From: Strix aluco
Taxonomy: Eukaryota; Chordata; Aves; Strigiformes; Strigidae
Direction: 5' to 3'
DNA length: 64,000 nucleotides
Assembly (NCBI RefSeq): GCF_031877795.1
Contig: NC_133935.1
Location: 49,313,330 to 49,377,329 of the forward strand
This document shows positions 9,481 to 25,100 of the stretch, one piece after another. The notes beneath the pieces are model-generated. The model was not told the origin of the DNA and did not search any database. It saw nothing but the letters and a program-made list of their open reading frames with translations. Position 1 is the stretch's first letter. Every line of letters starts with the position of its first letter. The position numbers and the translations under genes were made by a program.

Positions 9481-12400
9481 GTGTAGGGGCAGACTCAAGA
9501 GCAGATTATATGCCCCACATCATGTCAGCTCAAATCTGTCCTTGTGGTCATCTTCTTTCACCAGTCTAGGAATGACCATGGGATTTTTTTGGTCAGTGGG
9601 AAGCAGGAATAATAAAAAAGTCTAAAAAGGTCTGGAGGTGGAAAACACCCAGACCTGGCAGACGGGTGTGGGATTTTCAGCCCAAAATAGCTATTCATGC
9701 AAAATCTCTCACCTCTCTGCTGTCTTGTGTGGGGGCAGAGAAGTGATAACAACAACTTCTGCAATGCATGGGATGTATGTAGGCTGCTGAGGTAGGTGAG
9801 GAGTCTAGCAACAGCAACAAATACGACTTCTGGATGCATTATGTAGCAGTTGGTCATGATGCAAGACAGGAAAATAAAGTGACCTGTCTTCCAGCTTCCT
9901 CTTGTACTCTTTTCTTTCCAAGGTTCCCTCTCATAGTGAGTAAACTCTTTCTGGGAAACAATAAGGAAGGTCTATACCAAAAATTTACCTGCAGAAGTAA
10001 ACAGGGTAATTCCTTGATCCTTGACAAAACCAGCTGTGGCTCTATGGTGGTCACATCATGCCAGAGGGAGATAAAAATGAAAGAGGTCTCAGTTCCCTGT
10101 CACACAAAGTGGTAGAAACCTCCTGCACCACTCCATGCTCACTGCTACCTCACAGGCAAACATGTTGTTTGTGAGATTTCCCCCTAAATCACAGGTTAAA
10201 GATGATATTGACCTTACAAAACAGAAAGTAAGACAGTCAGGTAAACCTGGTCTCTAAATCAACCCAGGGATGTGAGTTATTGCCACTCCAACACCTTTTG
10301 GTTTCATGGATTTAGTGTTTCGCAGGATCAAGTCCTGTACACAGTTGGATCTCCTTTTAAGTCATATGTCTGCTGAGTACATGGAGATACACAGCATGCA
10401 CATGTGATATAATATACAGTTTTTGATCAATGATACATACAGGAGTATATTGTTCAGAAATGGCTGAGGATTCCTCTGTGTTCATGATCGGATACACTAT
10501 TCTTACCAGTGTGCCACCTATAGGATCATGCTAGTAAGGAGCTAGTAGTTTTCTGAAAGATGCTATTAACAGGAATAAATGACACTCAGTTGTTCTTCAC
10601 AGATTGGATCTATGTTATTAAACAAGATGCAATAAAATATATCTATTTGGATAATCATTTCCATAGAAAAGTATTGTTGAAAAGTGTATCATCATATACA
10701 ATGAACCCAAAGCTGAGGACACTTTGAAGGAAAGTCATTCCACGACTCATGATTTTATGTTATCCTCAGGTTGTTAATGTCACCAGTAGTAAGGAAATTC
10801 CCCCACACTCACCCTTTTTATAGGCTCCTGAAGGGCAAACAACAGATGTTGCTCGCTGGTATCTCTCGCTCTAGGGTATGCACAACTCTGTCCTCAGTCC
10901 ACTTTCATGTCTCCCTCATTATCATCCTGTGTCTTCCTCCACAGATTTCTGGTTGCATCCTCGAAGACTGTAGGTGTCAATGATTTCTGTTTTATAAGAA
11001 CAAAATTAGACTTCCCATTTTAGCTTCATCTTTAGGAGGACCATTGAACAGAAACACTATGCAAATAATGCTTTTCTATCAATTAGAAACTTATTTTCAG
11101 GGATTTATAAAATATTTCCTCCCCACTTAAGCTGTATTTACATGACTACACTGTTTCAAGGAACTATGATGCTAAATTGAGTGGTGCAACTAACATTTAA
11201 AATGCTTATCTGAATTGAAAATTTGGCTACCAGGCTAAAAAAATGCTGAAGAACTCAGTCTTACCCAATTTATTGCAATGACCATGTGCAGTTCTTTACT
11301 ATTTCTACTGAAAAAACAGTTGGATCTTGTTCACTTGAAGTACATAATTCCTCTTGCAGCTGGTGCCACTTCAGGTTTCTGTTACAGGTTGATTGATTTA
11401 AAAATTCACAAAATCAATGGAAAAATTCCTTTCATTTAAAAGTGATTTGAATTGGGTAATTGGATTCTGGATATCAATATAAGGCTTTTTAAAAAAATCA
11501 TATTTACCTTGAGTGGTGGGCCAAAACAAATGACTCTAATAAAAGAAAGAGTATAGAAGAGGTTGAGACCTTAGTATAGATCCTGCACTTTCAAGGTTTT
11601 GTATCAAAAAGAACCACCAGTGTTCACATTAGTTGCTGAGAATATTCTTATTTTCCCTAAATAGTCTCAAAATTTCTCACATTTGCACCTGGTATACAGT
11701 CTTGAGAAATATGAAGAATGTGGGTTTCTTCACATCATCAGAAACCCACTACACACTGTGGGCTCTACCTAATTTGGATGGTCCAGCCTTGCAGTATTTT
11801 GGTTCCTGAATCATGCTTCTCTTTTGGCCACTCAAGACACTCAGGGAACACCTTTTACTTAATGCTGGAAAGATTTTATTATCCACTGTAAAGCTAAACT
11901 CTTTTGGTTTTGAACACAAAAAAAAATGTGCTAAAGTCCTTTCCCTTATTTAGCCCAGTAGAAGAATGTTCAGAATAAAATTGCTGTGAATTTATGGAAG
12001 GGCCATAATTTACTGCTAAATGACAACATTCTCAAGGTACATAAAATAGCAGAAAACAACTAATTTAAAATGTGTACAGTACTTTTCAGAGATTTTTAGA
12101 AAATATATAAAATGCTGACATTTGCCCTATGTCATTCATGTACTTGTTCTCTTAGTTTAAGAAAAATTATGCATGAACTAACTGTTAAGATTTCTGATCT
12201 GAAACAAACAAGCAGTGATGAAAGTCCATACATGCCACCCAGCTGGTGAAATTCATGTTGCCCATCTAGCAACTGTTTTTTTTCCATAGACTTTGTAAAA
12301 ATTATTTGCTTCTTGAACACCGCAAAAAATAGCTTGGTATACTTCTGAGATGGTATTTATCACAAGTGGCTAGTGACATGGATATAAATGGAAAAAATTA

Positions 12401-15400
12401 TTCATTTTAAAACCTTGAACTAGTCTTAATAAGCTAGCTCTTCATTTTCAGCGAGTTCTTATGAATTCTAAAATGACGTATAGACCAACCACACAAATGC
12501 TACATGAACACACTGTAGGGAAAAAATAGAAATTAAAAGAAGAAATTCTCATGTATTTGTGCCTGTATCTCCAAAATAAGCTATACACAGATGGACAAAA
12601 TAGGTATCTTTTAACATGCACAGAGAAAAACAGAGTCTAAGGTGAAAAGTAGAAGTCACTATGGCTAAGCAGTTTCTATCTAGTGATAGAAGTTCCTTCC
12701 CAATGAGCATTTCACGTGCCATAAAAAAGTTTAAAAAAAATTACAAACCCAAATATAACTTCATGATGTTTGACTACCAGTGGAACTCACCTGCTGAAAG
12801 CCCTGTCTCAAACCAGAGGTGCTCTTTGAGGACGTGGGAAGGGCCATCTGACCTCTAGACTCTGACTAGAGTCAAGGAATATCTCTAGTCTGAAGGTCTG
12901 TTCTCCTTCAACAATTGTTTAATAGCTCTAGGAACTCTTTTTACCCATACAGTACTCATTTCACATATTTTTAATTTTGTTAAACCATGTACAACATCAT
13001 TTCACATACTTTCAACTTTGCTAGGCCATTTTATACTCCAAAGGGGTTTTTCTGATCAGCTTTCTGAAACTGTGTGAGAAAATGGCTGACAATACAAAAG
13101 AAGAAATTTCAAGAAGACGCTTTTAATACTGGATAAGACTTCTTTTTGACTTATTTGTCAGCATGATCTATCATTTCCAGGACAAGGTGCTTGTGCGCAT
13201 TTCTCTGTGGGGCACTTCTGAAAGCGCAACACAGTGACGTGGCAGGGATCTTGGGAAGTACCGAGTCAGGATCTCCATCTGAGGCAGCACTTGCCTTCGG
13301 GAGGGACAAAATATGAAATACATCCACCCTGACTCTCTTCCACATGGAAAGCTCTGCTCCTGCTGGTGCCTGTTCTCCCCAGTACCTTCTCTGGCCTCGC
13401 GTTCAGAGTGAATCAGCTACAGCTGAGCATCTGTTTAGTGGTTCAGATAGGAAAATGAGCAAGGTTTTAGACTGGTTTTAACCTTCCTCCTCAGTCCTTG
13501 TTTCTCTTTCAAATTTCCACTGCTTCCCTGTGACTTCTTTGTAACTAGGCATTTTTCTCTCTGGTGACCTGGCCCTCTTTTTGTCCCACTCCCAGGAAAG
13601 TTCTCTGATTTTTTACCCTCCTTGGCCCTTTCCAGATCCCAGCCTTCCTGAGTCAATGAATACGGCCAAAACTCATCCTTTCTTACAGATCTCTTTTCAG
13701 GATCTATTGCTTCCCATTAGATGTGACCCAGATAATGCTGCCTGAGCGCAAAAGAAATCTCTATCAGATGAATGTATGGGTGTATTAATACATGCATGTC
13801 TATTTTCAGAAAAGCCCAAACCACCCTTTCTCCAAACCTCAGCTCCCATATCTTAAGAATGTACACCATTCAGCCATGAACTTTAGCTGTTTCTAAAAAT
13901 AATTATTTGACTTTTTTATGACCATCCTCATCTTCTCTCTGTTGTTTATTCTTTTTTATCACACTTACTTGCATACTGGGTTTATGAAACTTAGTAGCAC
14001 CTTGTGAGCTCCTGTCAAATATTGTTAGCTAATTCAGTTGAAGTGATACAGTTATGGTCTGTACCTTTCATCTTTTATAGTATCCATTAATTTGAGATTC
14101 TTACTCACCCACATAAGAAATAATGAGTCTAACAATTCAGTGTGGGAGTTTTACTTCTTGTCTGGCTATTTCTTACCTGTAACTAATTGGTTTTATCTTC
14201 ATAGGAAAGTCTGTGGGTTTTGCTCCTTTTTACTGTTATTGTTTTCTTCCTGGTACTTATTCTCAGTTTGTGTCTATTTGAGTTAGAAGAGTCCTCCTGT
14301 ACAATACCTCCTCAGCCACAGGAATATGCAAAGACATGTATAACAAATTCAGCATCAAAGTAGCTTTTGTTATTCTGGCATATCAGCATGAGCACTGTTA
14401 CTGTTTTTCAACTCCAAGGAGGACTGAGAGGAAATAGATGTTCTGGAGTTTAAAAATGTCTGACTGAGGGTTAGCCCAAGAAGGAAGATGAATTTCCTTT
14501 TCACTATAGTCCTTCTTTGCCACCCCAAAGTACAGGCACACAACATTTTATCCTACCGAGAGATGCACATACTCATGCAACTTGCCCAAAACCCAACTTT
14601 TCTGCAGCAGAATTAATTAATTTATACTTAGCACCTGGATTACACACTTGAGTTTAACCATTAAATAAAATTACTGAAAAGGAAATGCTAGCTTTCATGT
14701 GTTTGAGAAGGCGAGAAGGCTGTGGTGAGGGAAAGGTCTGTAATGAAATTCAGAAGAAAAGGTCCGATGCAATACTACCACCTGATAGCCTGGGTTTGTA
14801 TCACCACATCTGTCTCAGAGTGTCAGAGGCAAGCCAAATTTTCTTTCCACCAAACACAAAATTTTTAGAATTGGTAGACCTCTGGGCTAAGCAACAAAGG
14901 ACCTGCCTGGAACACTGCATGCAGCTCATCTCTGACCCCCGCCTGCCTTCAGCTTGCACAGGTGGCTAAAACAACAGAAAACCAAACCATGCACCTCATA
15001 AAATGGAGGGTAACTGCTACCATAGCTCACAGAGAGAAATGGCTCAAAGGAGCTGTGGCTTCCCTGCATATCTCCAATGTATAGCTTTACATACCTGCTC
15101 TTGCTGGAGTGCTTGCAAGCAGAGATGATCTAGCCAACTGTATTCACCAATTCACCAATTTTGAGGTGAATTAACTTTTATTAAGAAGAGGAATGAATCC
15201 CACCGTGATCTTACTCAGTTGTGGTAAGAGCTAAGCAGTGAGCACAGTTTGCAGCAAGGGAGCAAAGAGTTCAAATGCAATGCGTTAAAGTAGCACTTAA
15301 ATGATCTTATTTAGGTGCTCTTTTGTGTAGCTGTTTGTAAGAAAAAAAGGCACCAAATTAGTCACAGGGCTATTGAACAAGTTGTCTGGTTGACTCATAA

Positions 15401-18360
15401 AAGCAAAGTGACAACAAAGTAATAAAAAATATGGGCAACAAAAACTAGTTTGTGGTTACTTTTCCAAAGTAGTAAAAACAGTGAAAAGGAGAGGCTAATG
15501 TCAAGTCAAGGGTGATTATTACTACAAGGACATAGAGAGACACTGTATCACCTATTGAGCGATAATGCTTTACAAGAAAAAAATGAATGGTTCGTATCCT
15601 TTAAAAATCAGATTTAAAAAAAATGCATTAATAAGGATATCACACATGGTAATTAAAAATTGTTCAGACACATCCGTATTGCAGATGCAGAAAGGCAGAG
15701 CAAACAAACATGACAGAAATGGGTTCTATCAGCTGAAGAAGGAAAAGGAAAATGTGGCTGGAGATAAACGTGTTTAGGCACAAAGTGATTGTGAACGTTC
15801 ACCTCACAGCTGTGAGGGAAGAGAACGTCTCTAGTGGGCCCACCAAGGGATGGGTACCCGTGAGTGAACAGGTCTGTGGTCCCCTCTCTGGGAGACTGAG
15901 GAAGGTGGCCTAAAGCTCTGGGGTCACATCCTGATGCAGGCTGATTGCCGTGATCTTCTTTAATGCTGTAGGTGAATCATCACCTACACAGCTGAGGGGT
16001 AAATCAACCCAGCTTCAGGGGCTGCCACTAAGGATGGGGTGTGTGTGTGAGCACGTGAAGCATTGCAACACCCACACTTGGTGCCTGCTACCTCAGGAGA
16101 GGCTGAATTCATTGAATGTTTCCATCCAGGTCCTCAAGCCTTCCTCTCCTGCCCCCACCCATTTTCCAAGGAAGACAATATTTTTCCGTAAGTGGAAACT
16201 TATATGCATTGGTTTACCCATGTTTAATATCTTACACTAATAAAGGAATTTAGGTCTGTAATGTAATTAATTCTGTATTTTCTAGGCTGGTTTATTCATG
16301 TGTTGTTAAGATGGAGCAGTAATTACATGTATGACTTCAGCTGGAAAAGACTCATTTTCACGTTCTTGAGCAGTTATGACTACAGCGTTGGGGTTACGGT
16401 ACTATAATAAACCTATTTGCTGAGCGAACAGAATTCCCAAGAGATGATAAACTGGACTGCAGAAGCTGTGGGAATAGTTTCATTATTCTTGCAGAATTTT
16501 AGGATTTGTAATTTACATTGAATTTTATGTTAGAGCTTACCTGGTAAGACTCATTTACTTTTGTTTAAGATGGAATTTGGAGTTTCCCAGCTGAAGCCCT
16601 GGGTCACAGTGTTTTGTTGTGATCATTTTGGGGAAGGATGAAAATAAAAAGGGAGCTTTTCCTTACTTTCTTTCATTCCCAGTTGCTTATGCAGTAGAGT
16701 TAGATATTTAATATTACACTCATATTCCTCTTGAGATAGATAGCAAGGTAGATATCTCAAAGTGAAGGTGACAAGGCTAGTGACATCATTTACAAGACAA
16801 ATTAATAGGTACAACAGGAACCCTGGAAGGTTTGCATTTCACTTCTCCACTCCTCTCTTAATAAAAAAGTTGTAGAAAATACCATGGATTTACTGAACTG
16901 ATTATTTCTGTTGGCTAGAAAATGCCAATATCTTGTAGTACTCTTTGAGTTCCTGAGGCAAATGAGCTGACTTCATTTCTCCACTTATAGATGCAGGACT
17001 TTCCAGCTAGAAGCTGTTAAATCTTCTGGTATTCTGCCTCAGCTTTACACTGTTGGGAAACATGATCAGGGTGTGCCATATGAGGCTAACCAACTTCCCC
17101 ATAGCAGAGGCTACAGTTCTGTGAGGGGTTTTTCTGCTAGAAAAAACATCTAGTCAAACCACAGGCTGCTCCTGTCTTGCGCGTACAGTAGGCTGTGGGG
17201 TCAAAGGCATTTACAAGAGGCTGGTGCTGACTTTGTATTACGAGCACAACTGCCTCAACAAAGTGCACTTTTTAGCCAGGGAGTTATGACCAAAAATTTC
17301 AAGAAAATATAAGAAAAATGGTAGATCTCACCAGTTTGTGTACACACATTTGTGTCAGCAGTTTTTAACTGAAACATGGTAGCACTGAGTTTAGAAGACT
17401 AATTTGAAGCAGACATATAGTCCTGTAAGCCTTTTGTCCCCAAACCAAAACCAATATTTTCTGATAATTTATACCAAGACAGCAGATGTGTAGGTGAGTG
17501 AAGAAACTCCTGTTCATTTTCTCATACTGCTGGAAACCGGGCACCGTCAGGTTCTAAAATAACCTGGATCTTTTAGAAATTATATACAACCATGATATAG
17601 TTCGATGTGTGAAGCAGCAGAAAAATGGTCCCCAGGTAGAAGACATCTCTACAATGCACAGAAGATGATAGGGAGAGTAAAAAGCCATGCCAATGCACAC
17701 GGGTAGATTTTGACACAAAGGAGAAAGGAAAATCTGCTGAGGGGATGGCAACCTGGTTAATGTGACACACTGAAAAAAATAAAACTGAAACATCTTGAAC
17801 CAGCATAAACAAGAAGACTGCATTGCTCAAGGCCAGAAAAAGGGTGCTGGAGTAGAACAAGAATGAAAATGAAGATACAATAAGAAAAACCTAGCTGTTA
17901 ATTTTTAAGTGTATATGTAGATGGAAGTAGTGTTGTGTTCAATGATGGTGTATTTGTAGATTCTGTAGAACTAGCAAGACACAGTGACAACTGGGATGTG
18001 AGGACTCAAAGAGCTGACCTGAAGAAGACACCTGATTTGCAGGCCTAAGTAAAGATTGCAGCCTGGATCTAAAAGGAAGCAACTTAGGAAGAAAAGTATG
18101 ACCATTTGACCATACTGAACTGAAGTTGGTGTTGGTCATTCATAGAGAGACCACAGGGACTTCAGTTTGGGTAGAAAAAGACCAGTTCAAGGGGTGAAGT
18201 GGAATTTCCTCAGCACAGAGCTAAATCTGAATGCGTCAGTGAATGAGATTATTAAGAAACAAGAGTGAAGGATATAAACTACCAAAAGAGCAAGAACAGT
18301 TATCCACAACATAGCTTGAGAAACTGCCACAGCAGGTTGGAGCAGGTGAAGATGAAGATC
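9481..18360. other. Intergenic, no gene seen
   Basis: About 8.9 kb with only short, unrelated open frames (under 100 codons) on both strands and no recognisable exon set, RNA gene or recent transposon. A small inverted repeat (gactagag 12864-12871 with ctctagtc 12883-12890) is present. The T-rich stretch at 13.9-14.3 kb could be a further old repeat, but no motif supports that. Confidence 0.45.
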
Positions 18361-19141
18361 ATAGAATTACAGAATCATAGAATGGTTTGTGTTGGAAAGG
18401 ACGTTAAAGATCATCCAGTTCCAACCCCCCTGCCATAGGCAGGGACACCTTCCACTAGATCAAGTTGCTCAAAGGCCCATCTAACCTGGCCTTGAACACT
18501 TCCAGGGAGGGGACATCCACAGCTTCTCTGGGCAACCTGTTCTAGTGTCTCACCACTCTCATAGTAAAGAATTTCTTCCTTATATCTAATCTAAATCTAC
18601 CCTCTTTCAGTTTAAAACTGTTACCCCTTGTCCTATCACTACACTCCCTGATAAAGAGTCCCTCCCCATCTTTCCTGTCGGCCCCCTTTAAGTACTGGGA
18701 GGCCACTCTAAGGTCTACCCGGAGCCTTCTCTTCTCCAAGCTGAACAGCCCCAACTCTTTCAGCCTGTTCTCATAGGGGACGTGCTTCAGCTCCCTGATC
18801 ATCTTTGTGGCCCTCCTCTGGACTTGCTCCAACAGGTCTGTGTCCTTCTTATACTGGGGGCCTCAGAGCTGGACACAGTACTGCAGGTGGCATCTCACAA
18901 GAGTGGAGTAGCAGGGGAGAATCACCTCCCTTGACCTGCTGGCCACACTTGTCTTGATGCAGCCCAGGATACAGTCGGCTTTCTGGCCTGTGAGCACACA
19001 CTGCTGGCTCATAGTCAGTCTTCCATCCACTAATATCCCCAAGACCTTCTCTTCAGGGCGCTCTCAATCCACTCATCACCCAGCCTGTATCCATGCATGG
19101 GATTGCCTCGACCCATGTGCAGGACCTTGCACTTGGCCTCA
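18361..19141 (-). mobile_element. CR1 LINE, 5'-truncated, minus strand
   Basis: The element begins at its 3' tail (atagaattacagaatcatag) followed by the CR1 3' signature ggttt..ttggaaagga, and breaks off at cttggcctc (about 19140). The minus-strand frame at 18542-18832 encodes the end of CR1 ORF2 ([38 protein letters not shown] end). About 780 bp remain, so the reverse-transcriptase core is absent. Several frame breaks show it is dead. Confidence 0.9.
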
Positions 19142-22100
19142 GTTTAAACAAACAGATGAAGCTACAGGTAGGGAAAGGAAGTGTCACAGAAGTCAAGATA
19201 CTGAGAGAAAAAATGGCAGTTAGCTGTTGGATGAGTGTGAGTGTGAGACTGTGAGTCTGGCCAGGGAGAATTCAGGAAAGACTGGGAACAGCTACTTCAG
19301 TGGAATATAGGAAGTAGAAGATATATCTATCATTTGGAAAGGTGGACATTTTCAAAGCAAACCAGTGGTTCCAGATGTGGACATCTTCAGATGTCTTTTC
19401 ATGAAAGTCTGAAGCCAGGCTTATCCATCCTCAAGGAACTTAACTGATATGGCATGAAACAACACAAAAAGTATGACTAAAGAAATACCAGACAAAGAGA
19501 ATCTAAGAATGAATAACCATCAACTGAGGTGAGTGAAAATTAAAGGTAAATGGGGAAAGATAAAGCCATTGAAATTCAGAATGGGTGAAATCAGATTTTA
19601 CATTTGTTAGTTCCACTTAAGGGTCAGTCTGATACTGCACAATTAGCCTGTGGCACAAGGAGCCTGCTAGAACTTGGATCATATTCTTCTAAATTGTGAG
19701 TCTACGCACAAACTGTAGTGTGCTTTAATTTAACGCCAAATACCAAATTGTATTTAGTGGTAGTTGCTGGTGTGGTGTGAAACCATTTATTCATTCCTTT
19801 GAGACCTGATAAAGTGTAATGCAAATCATTTGTGCACACCAGCCTTCGCTAAGTCCTTTTTACATTTGTGTAAAAAATGCTAGAGAAAGGACCACTGAAC
19901 TCTTCCTATATGCTGTTCTGTGGTCTCCACCAACTTTGGAGGCCAATGGATGTCTATCAGCTCTCACCTCTGCTTACAGATCACCCTGCCATTCTGATTT
20001 AATAGTGATGCATCTTCTGCTTCACATGCTGAGGCCAGGTCCCCCTGCTGTGTTGTTATGTACAGTATGACCTTCCAAAAGTACTCTCATCTAGTTTATC
20101 TTCCCCAGTGAGTTTGTCAAAGATGCTTCTCCCTCCTCCTAAATCAAAATAGAAGTCTGGTCTTCAAGTTAGTTGTACACGAGAAGTTGCACCTTGTGAT
20201 GAAGAAAGCAAAGAGTCTGAAGCTCAGGCAGACCTTGGAGGCATCTCTAACCTCACCCAAGCCAGGTTACAGCCTTAAATGGCTATAGTCCTTTAACATT
20301 ACTGTAACAAAACACAGTCAGGAATTTTGAAATTGCATCCAAAAATCTCCCACTTGCAGAGTCTGGGATGAGTCTGGGCTACTCATATATGCCCATATAT
20401 GCATGCATGTCCACATGATGACTTTGTCTTTAGTATGTTAGTCATACAGCTAAGCTATAGAATGCTACTACCAATGAAATATCTTTGATGTGTATGGTTT
20501 CTGTGACACTGCAGTGAAGAAAAGCACTTTCTTGGGAAGCTTTACACCTCTGCATGAGGAGGCCAGATGCTGTGGGAACTGCACTGCCAGATCTGGGTGC
20601 CTAAATTAAAAGTACTGTGGCACCAATTAGCACCATGCCTTTGGATACTGCCCTTTATGAATTTGTTCTCTGTAACATGCAACTATATTAACAAGCCACC
20701 ATAAATTCCTGTTAAGGATCAAGCTAGTGAAGTTCTTTCTCCTGTGGCTTCCAGTACAGTCAGGCTGCAGAAAATGGCCATGAAAATGTGTACACTCCAG
20801 GTCATCCGAAACAGACAGACTTGCAGTGCCATGCACCAGGGAGGAGAGCTGTCAGGTTGTCCTGCAGCCCCCTCATCCTGGCACAGCCACACACCATACA
20901 CTGCCCTTCATGGCCAAGAGCCCTTTGATGACTGATCCAGCCCAGGCCATGAAACACTGAGATGTCATACACAGCAGCTGGGAATTTCTGGGACATGACT
21001 AAGGTTGGACTACAGTCCTGTGCAGTCACAGCCTCTACACTAGCCTCAAGGAGGGTGCAGCAGCCCTGCCATCTCCCTGGCCTGGGTTGGCCCCTGGCAC
21101 CCAGCTGGGGAGGCTGGGCAGAGGGTGTGCATGGCTGGCGTGGTGCAAGCGGGGTGGTTACACCCAGCTCAGCTCTGCAGTTGTAGTCCTCACTGCCTTC
21201 CACTGCTGATCTAGCTGTGTGTGGGATGTGTAAACAGATGGTTTTCAAAAGGTCAGGTTGGAAAGATATCTAAAACACGAGCAAATACATCCAAGAAAAA
21301 AGTACTTTGAATGTTTTGCTTTCTCCCCACTTTCTGTCAACCTGTTCGAAAGGTTGCCAGTGACTTTACCACATGACTTTCTGGTATCCTAGGCCACAAA
21401 GCACCACCCTTTAAAGAAAACGTACAGTGTTCCCAGGTACCTTTGCACAGCAGAAACGATTTCCTCCAAGCAAAAGCAAAATGCTCAGCAGAGATGTGGT
21501 GCTATACAGCACCTCGCAACTTGTTTCTTCACCCCGCCTATGCAATGCCAAGGCAAAGCTCATGCATGTGATTATCGAATCAGCACATACCACCCATTTG
21601 GCCAAGCGTGGCACAAAGCACTACCCAAGGTCAAACAGTGGGTCCTCAAATCCCCTTACATAAGCCAGCCTGGGCACAAACTGAATTGAGGCGGTGCTGT
21701 TTGGATTCATCCCTCCAGACAGGCGAGGTGCTCAGCTAGCCCCATGGCTGCAGGGTTCAGTAGTCTCTGCCTCCATCCCAGACCAACACAGTGAGTGTTT
21801 ATCTTCATCTGCCTGATTATGAAAGACATCTCGAGGAAAGATTTCCAGTTGTGATTTCACACATTTCCTGGCATCTCCAGTCAATGGAGAGCAAAGGGTT
21901 GAACAAACTGAATCCTCCTCTCATCTGGATGGTGAACATGGGGACATAGGAAAGCATTTTACATAGGAATGACCAACTAATATGTATGCGGCTAGTTCTG
22001 ATCACCTTCTTTTTTCCTTTGGGAAGGAAATGTAATTTTCATTACCAGCATTATTCATTATATGCATCATCATAGGGAATCTCCAGACACAGTTGAAGCC

Positions 22101-25100
22101 CTACAGAACAATGTTTCAGCTACATATACTATCTAATGCTTCTTCATACCTTATACTACCTATTATACCTAGTGGCACCAGCCAATTCTAAGTCAGGTAA
22201 AGCAAACTCCTTTGACCCTGGGGATTATGCCTCTAGGAGCTGCACACATTAATGTGAGATAACAAGTAGGAAACCATGATGTTCTTGTTCTTATGCACAG
22301 CTTAGATGGACACACAGAGCAAATCAGATCTTTTGCAAGCTCCTTCAGACCTCACTGATCACTAGAAACATCCCCACCCATAAGGCCCCACAGAGTACCA
22401 AGGTTTATTGCGACAGAGGAAAATGTCTGTAAATATCTCATTTGCCATATGTTTTTTTTCGTGCTTGGCACAAGTTGTGGTAGGATGGCAGCCAGTCCAG
22501 CTACTGTTATGAAATACACACAAACAAAAATAAACGAAATAAAATAATATTTCTCATTTGTTAGAACGGGCTTGCTTAGTTTCATTTTGTATTGCTAGCC
22601 CACAGAAGGCTTACAGGAAATTTCATCTGGTAAAATTTAAATTTACCGTAATCGTGTATTAGCACCAGATGCAGCTGACCACAAGATATGTGCCTTAGAA
22701 AAAAAATAAGCGTTTGTACTAGCAGGGCAATAAATGACAGGAAACAAACCTGCCTGAATGTAGCACAGGTTTTTAAGCCTGTGACTCTCAGAAAAAAAAT
22801 GTATACCATACCTTCAAAGAATGCCATGCATTCTAATGAAATTCCCACAAGGAAAAGGACATATGGTAGAAAAAATTAAACTGCAGGGTAAAATGATGCA
22901 TTTGTTTTGTTACCTTATAGCATACTGCTCTGAGGGCTGGTGGGATAGATTACTGGCACACAAAGCAAAAAGCTGAGCTAGGGGCACTCCTTCCCCTCTG
23001 CCAGGGCGAAGACATGCTCTTCCCCATGAGCCTCATCTAAAAGCAACAAGCAGAACTTTAGAGCTGGGCCCAAAATCAAAATGTGTTTTTTAACTTTGAG
23101 CTTGGACACCAAAACTGTGTGCAGATGTTACACAGAGCTCCTCTTTGCTCTTTGGTAAAGGCATAAGCTTTGTGCATCCCAGGTGGTCACCGAAGCTGAA
23201 GTTCACATTGCTTGTCTGTGGAAACACTACTCTGCCAGTGCCATGGCTGTGCTGCTCTCCTCCTCACCCTAAGCAGCAGTGGACAAGCAGCACTGGCAAG
23301 TTTTCATGACTCTCTTCTTTCACAGATTCCTTCTTCCAGCCTTAATTACACTGCCCTTGGCCACTCTGATGATTTTTTGTGCTGCCTCTTTCCCCTCACA
23401 TCATCTTCTGTCTAACATGGTCTGTCTTCATATGTGCCAAGTGCTCAGTATCCTCCCATATGCTCCTCATATTAATTCCTTTCATTATTTTTTTGTTACT
23501 GGCCTCTCTCCAGACACGCACTGTTCCCAACCCCTGGGGTAAAGTATGTGTTTTATTACAGGCTGGTCAGTAGTTGCTCCATGACTACTGTCTACCTCCT
23601 CCTGTCTGATCATTTCTCCCTCTTCTAGCTCACTGATCCCTTATCCCCTTCTCACCCCTCCCTCACTTGTGTCACAGCGTGCTCAGGCTGGGTCCCCACA
23701 GGCGTGGGAAGCCCACAGTGAGCAAAGCTCATTAGCACACCCGGCCAGGTGACTCCTGGGACCTTCTACATGCTACAGGGAAGCAACTCAGTGAGACTAA
23801 TTTAATGGGAACTCAGCTCACATAAAGTGCCCCTTTGTGAGACACAAACACTGTAACATCTCACTTGCATATATGTATACAAAGATACTTCCCATGCAGT
23901 TCTCCGTGATCCAGGTCATGTTGTCTATATGTGCCTACTTTCCTATTTGGTCTTTTCCACCCACGTCTTTTTCCCAGTGTTACGCTAAGATAAAGTCTTT
24001 GGGGCAGAGAGCTTCTCTTACTGTTTTGGCATCATGGCTTTGGCTATTTGACTAATATGAATTGATGATATAAACAGCAAGGAAAGGGAGGGAGGCAGAC
24101 CAGATATGTACACACAGTTTCTCAAATCTCACAAACTGTACAGAGCCCTTGAAGACCTGATCCTGAATTTGGAAAGCTGCATGTGCTTGTGAAGCTGAGC
24201 CTCAGAGTTATAACAGGCTTGAGGAGTGAAAAATACAGGTTGAGCAACCTGAATGCATGGTCTCCTAATGGAAAACTCTGGGAGTGATGTGCAAAAAACA
24301 AATGGCCTATTACTTATCCTTAAAAATTATGAGTTTGTTTACTTTTCCAGTGCTGGCCTTCAGGAGCTCTGTAAATAATATTTTGGGATTTCATTATAAG
24401 AATATTTATGAAGGCATAGATTATTAATTCAGTTTGCAACGTAAAAAAACCAACAAACCACACACAAAAAAATTAACAATGTTAGAGAAAAAACTTAGCT
24501 TAAGTTACTCCCAAATAAAATTGGTACTAGATGTTGCAAGACAGACCTGGGAAGTTGCTTTTGAGGACCAGCCTGTCCCTGCCTTTTCACACCCATCTTT
24601 GAAGAGTCAGGAATTTGGGTGCCTAAGTGCAACAGGAGAAGATCAGGGAATTCAGACACTGTCATGCAGGATATGAGTCCCCCCAGATGACTTCCAAGCT
24701 CATGGTAGAGGGAAAGGGCATGAAAGATTTCACCTCAGACTCTTGATCAGCTAGAACATCTCACCCAACTGGAGGGCACCTGCAAGTGTGGGGCTGAGGA
24801 GTTTTGGGATAAATGACCATGAGATCTTCAGCCAAAGGTAACCACAAAGTGCCGACAGCTGCCTTATTGTGGACTATGGGAATCCAACACCTCAAAAAAA
24901 CCCCAGTAGCCTGTTTTGGTTACTTATAATGTACCAGTAATCCATCCCATTGCCTTCTGTGGAAAACAGGATTTCTTGACCATTATATTTCCACCTTTCC
25001 AGGTAGAATCCAGTTCATTTGATTTACCATCTTTTTTGAAGCATTTTTCCACTGGCTCTGTGGAAAGCATAGCCTTAATGAGCCAAGGAACAACAGCAGG

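Noticed and set aside
20802..21248. 148-codon minus-strand frame
   Set aside because: In a GC-richer patch with open frames on both strands, and no domain or splice context.
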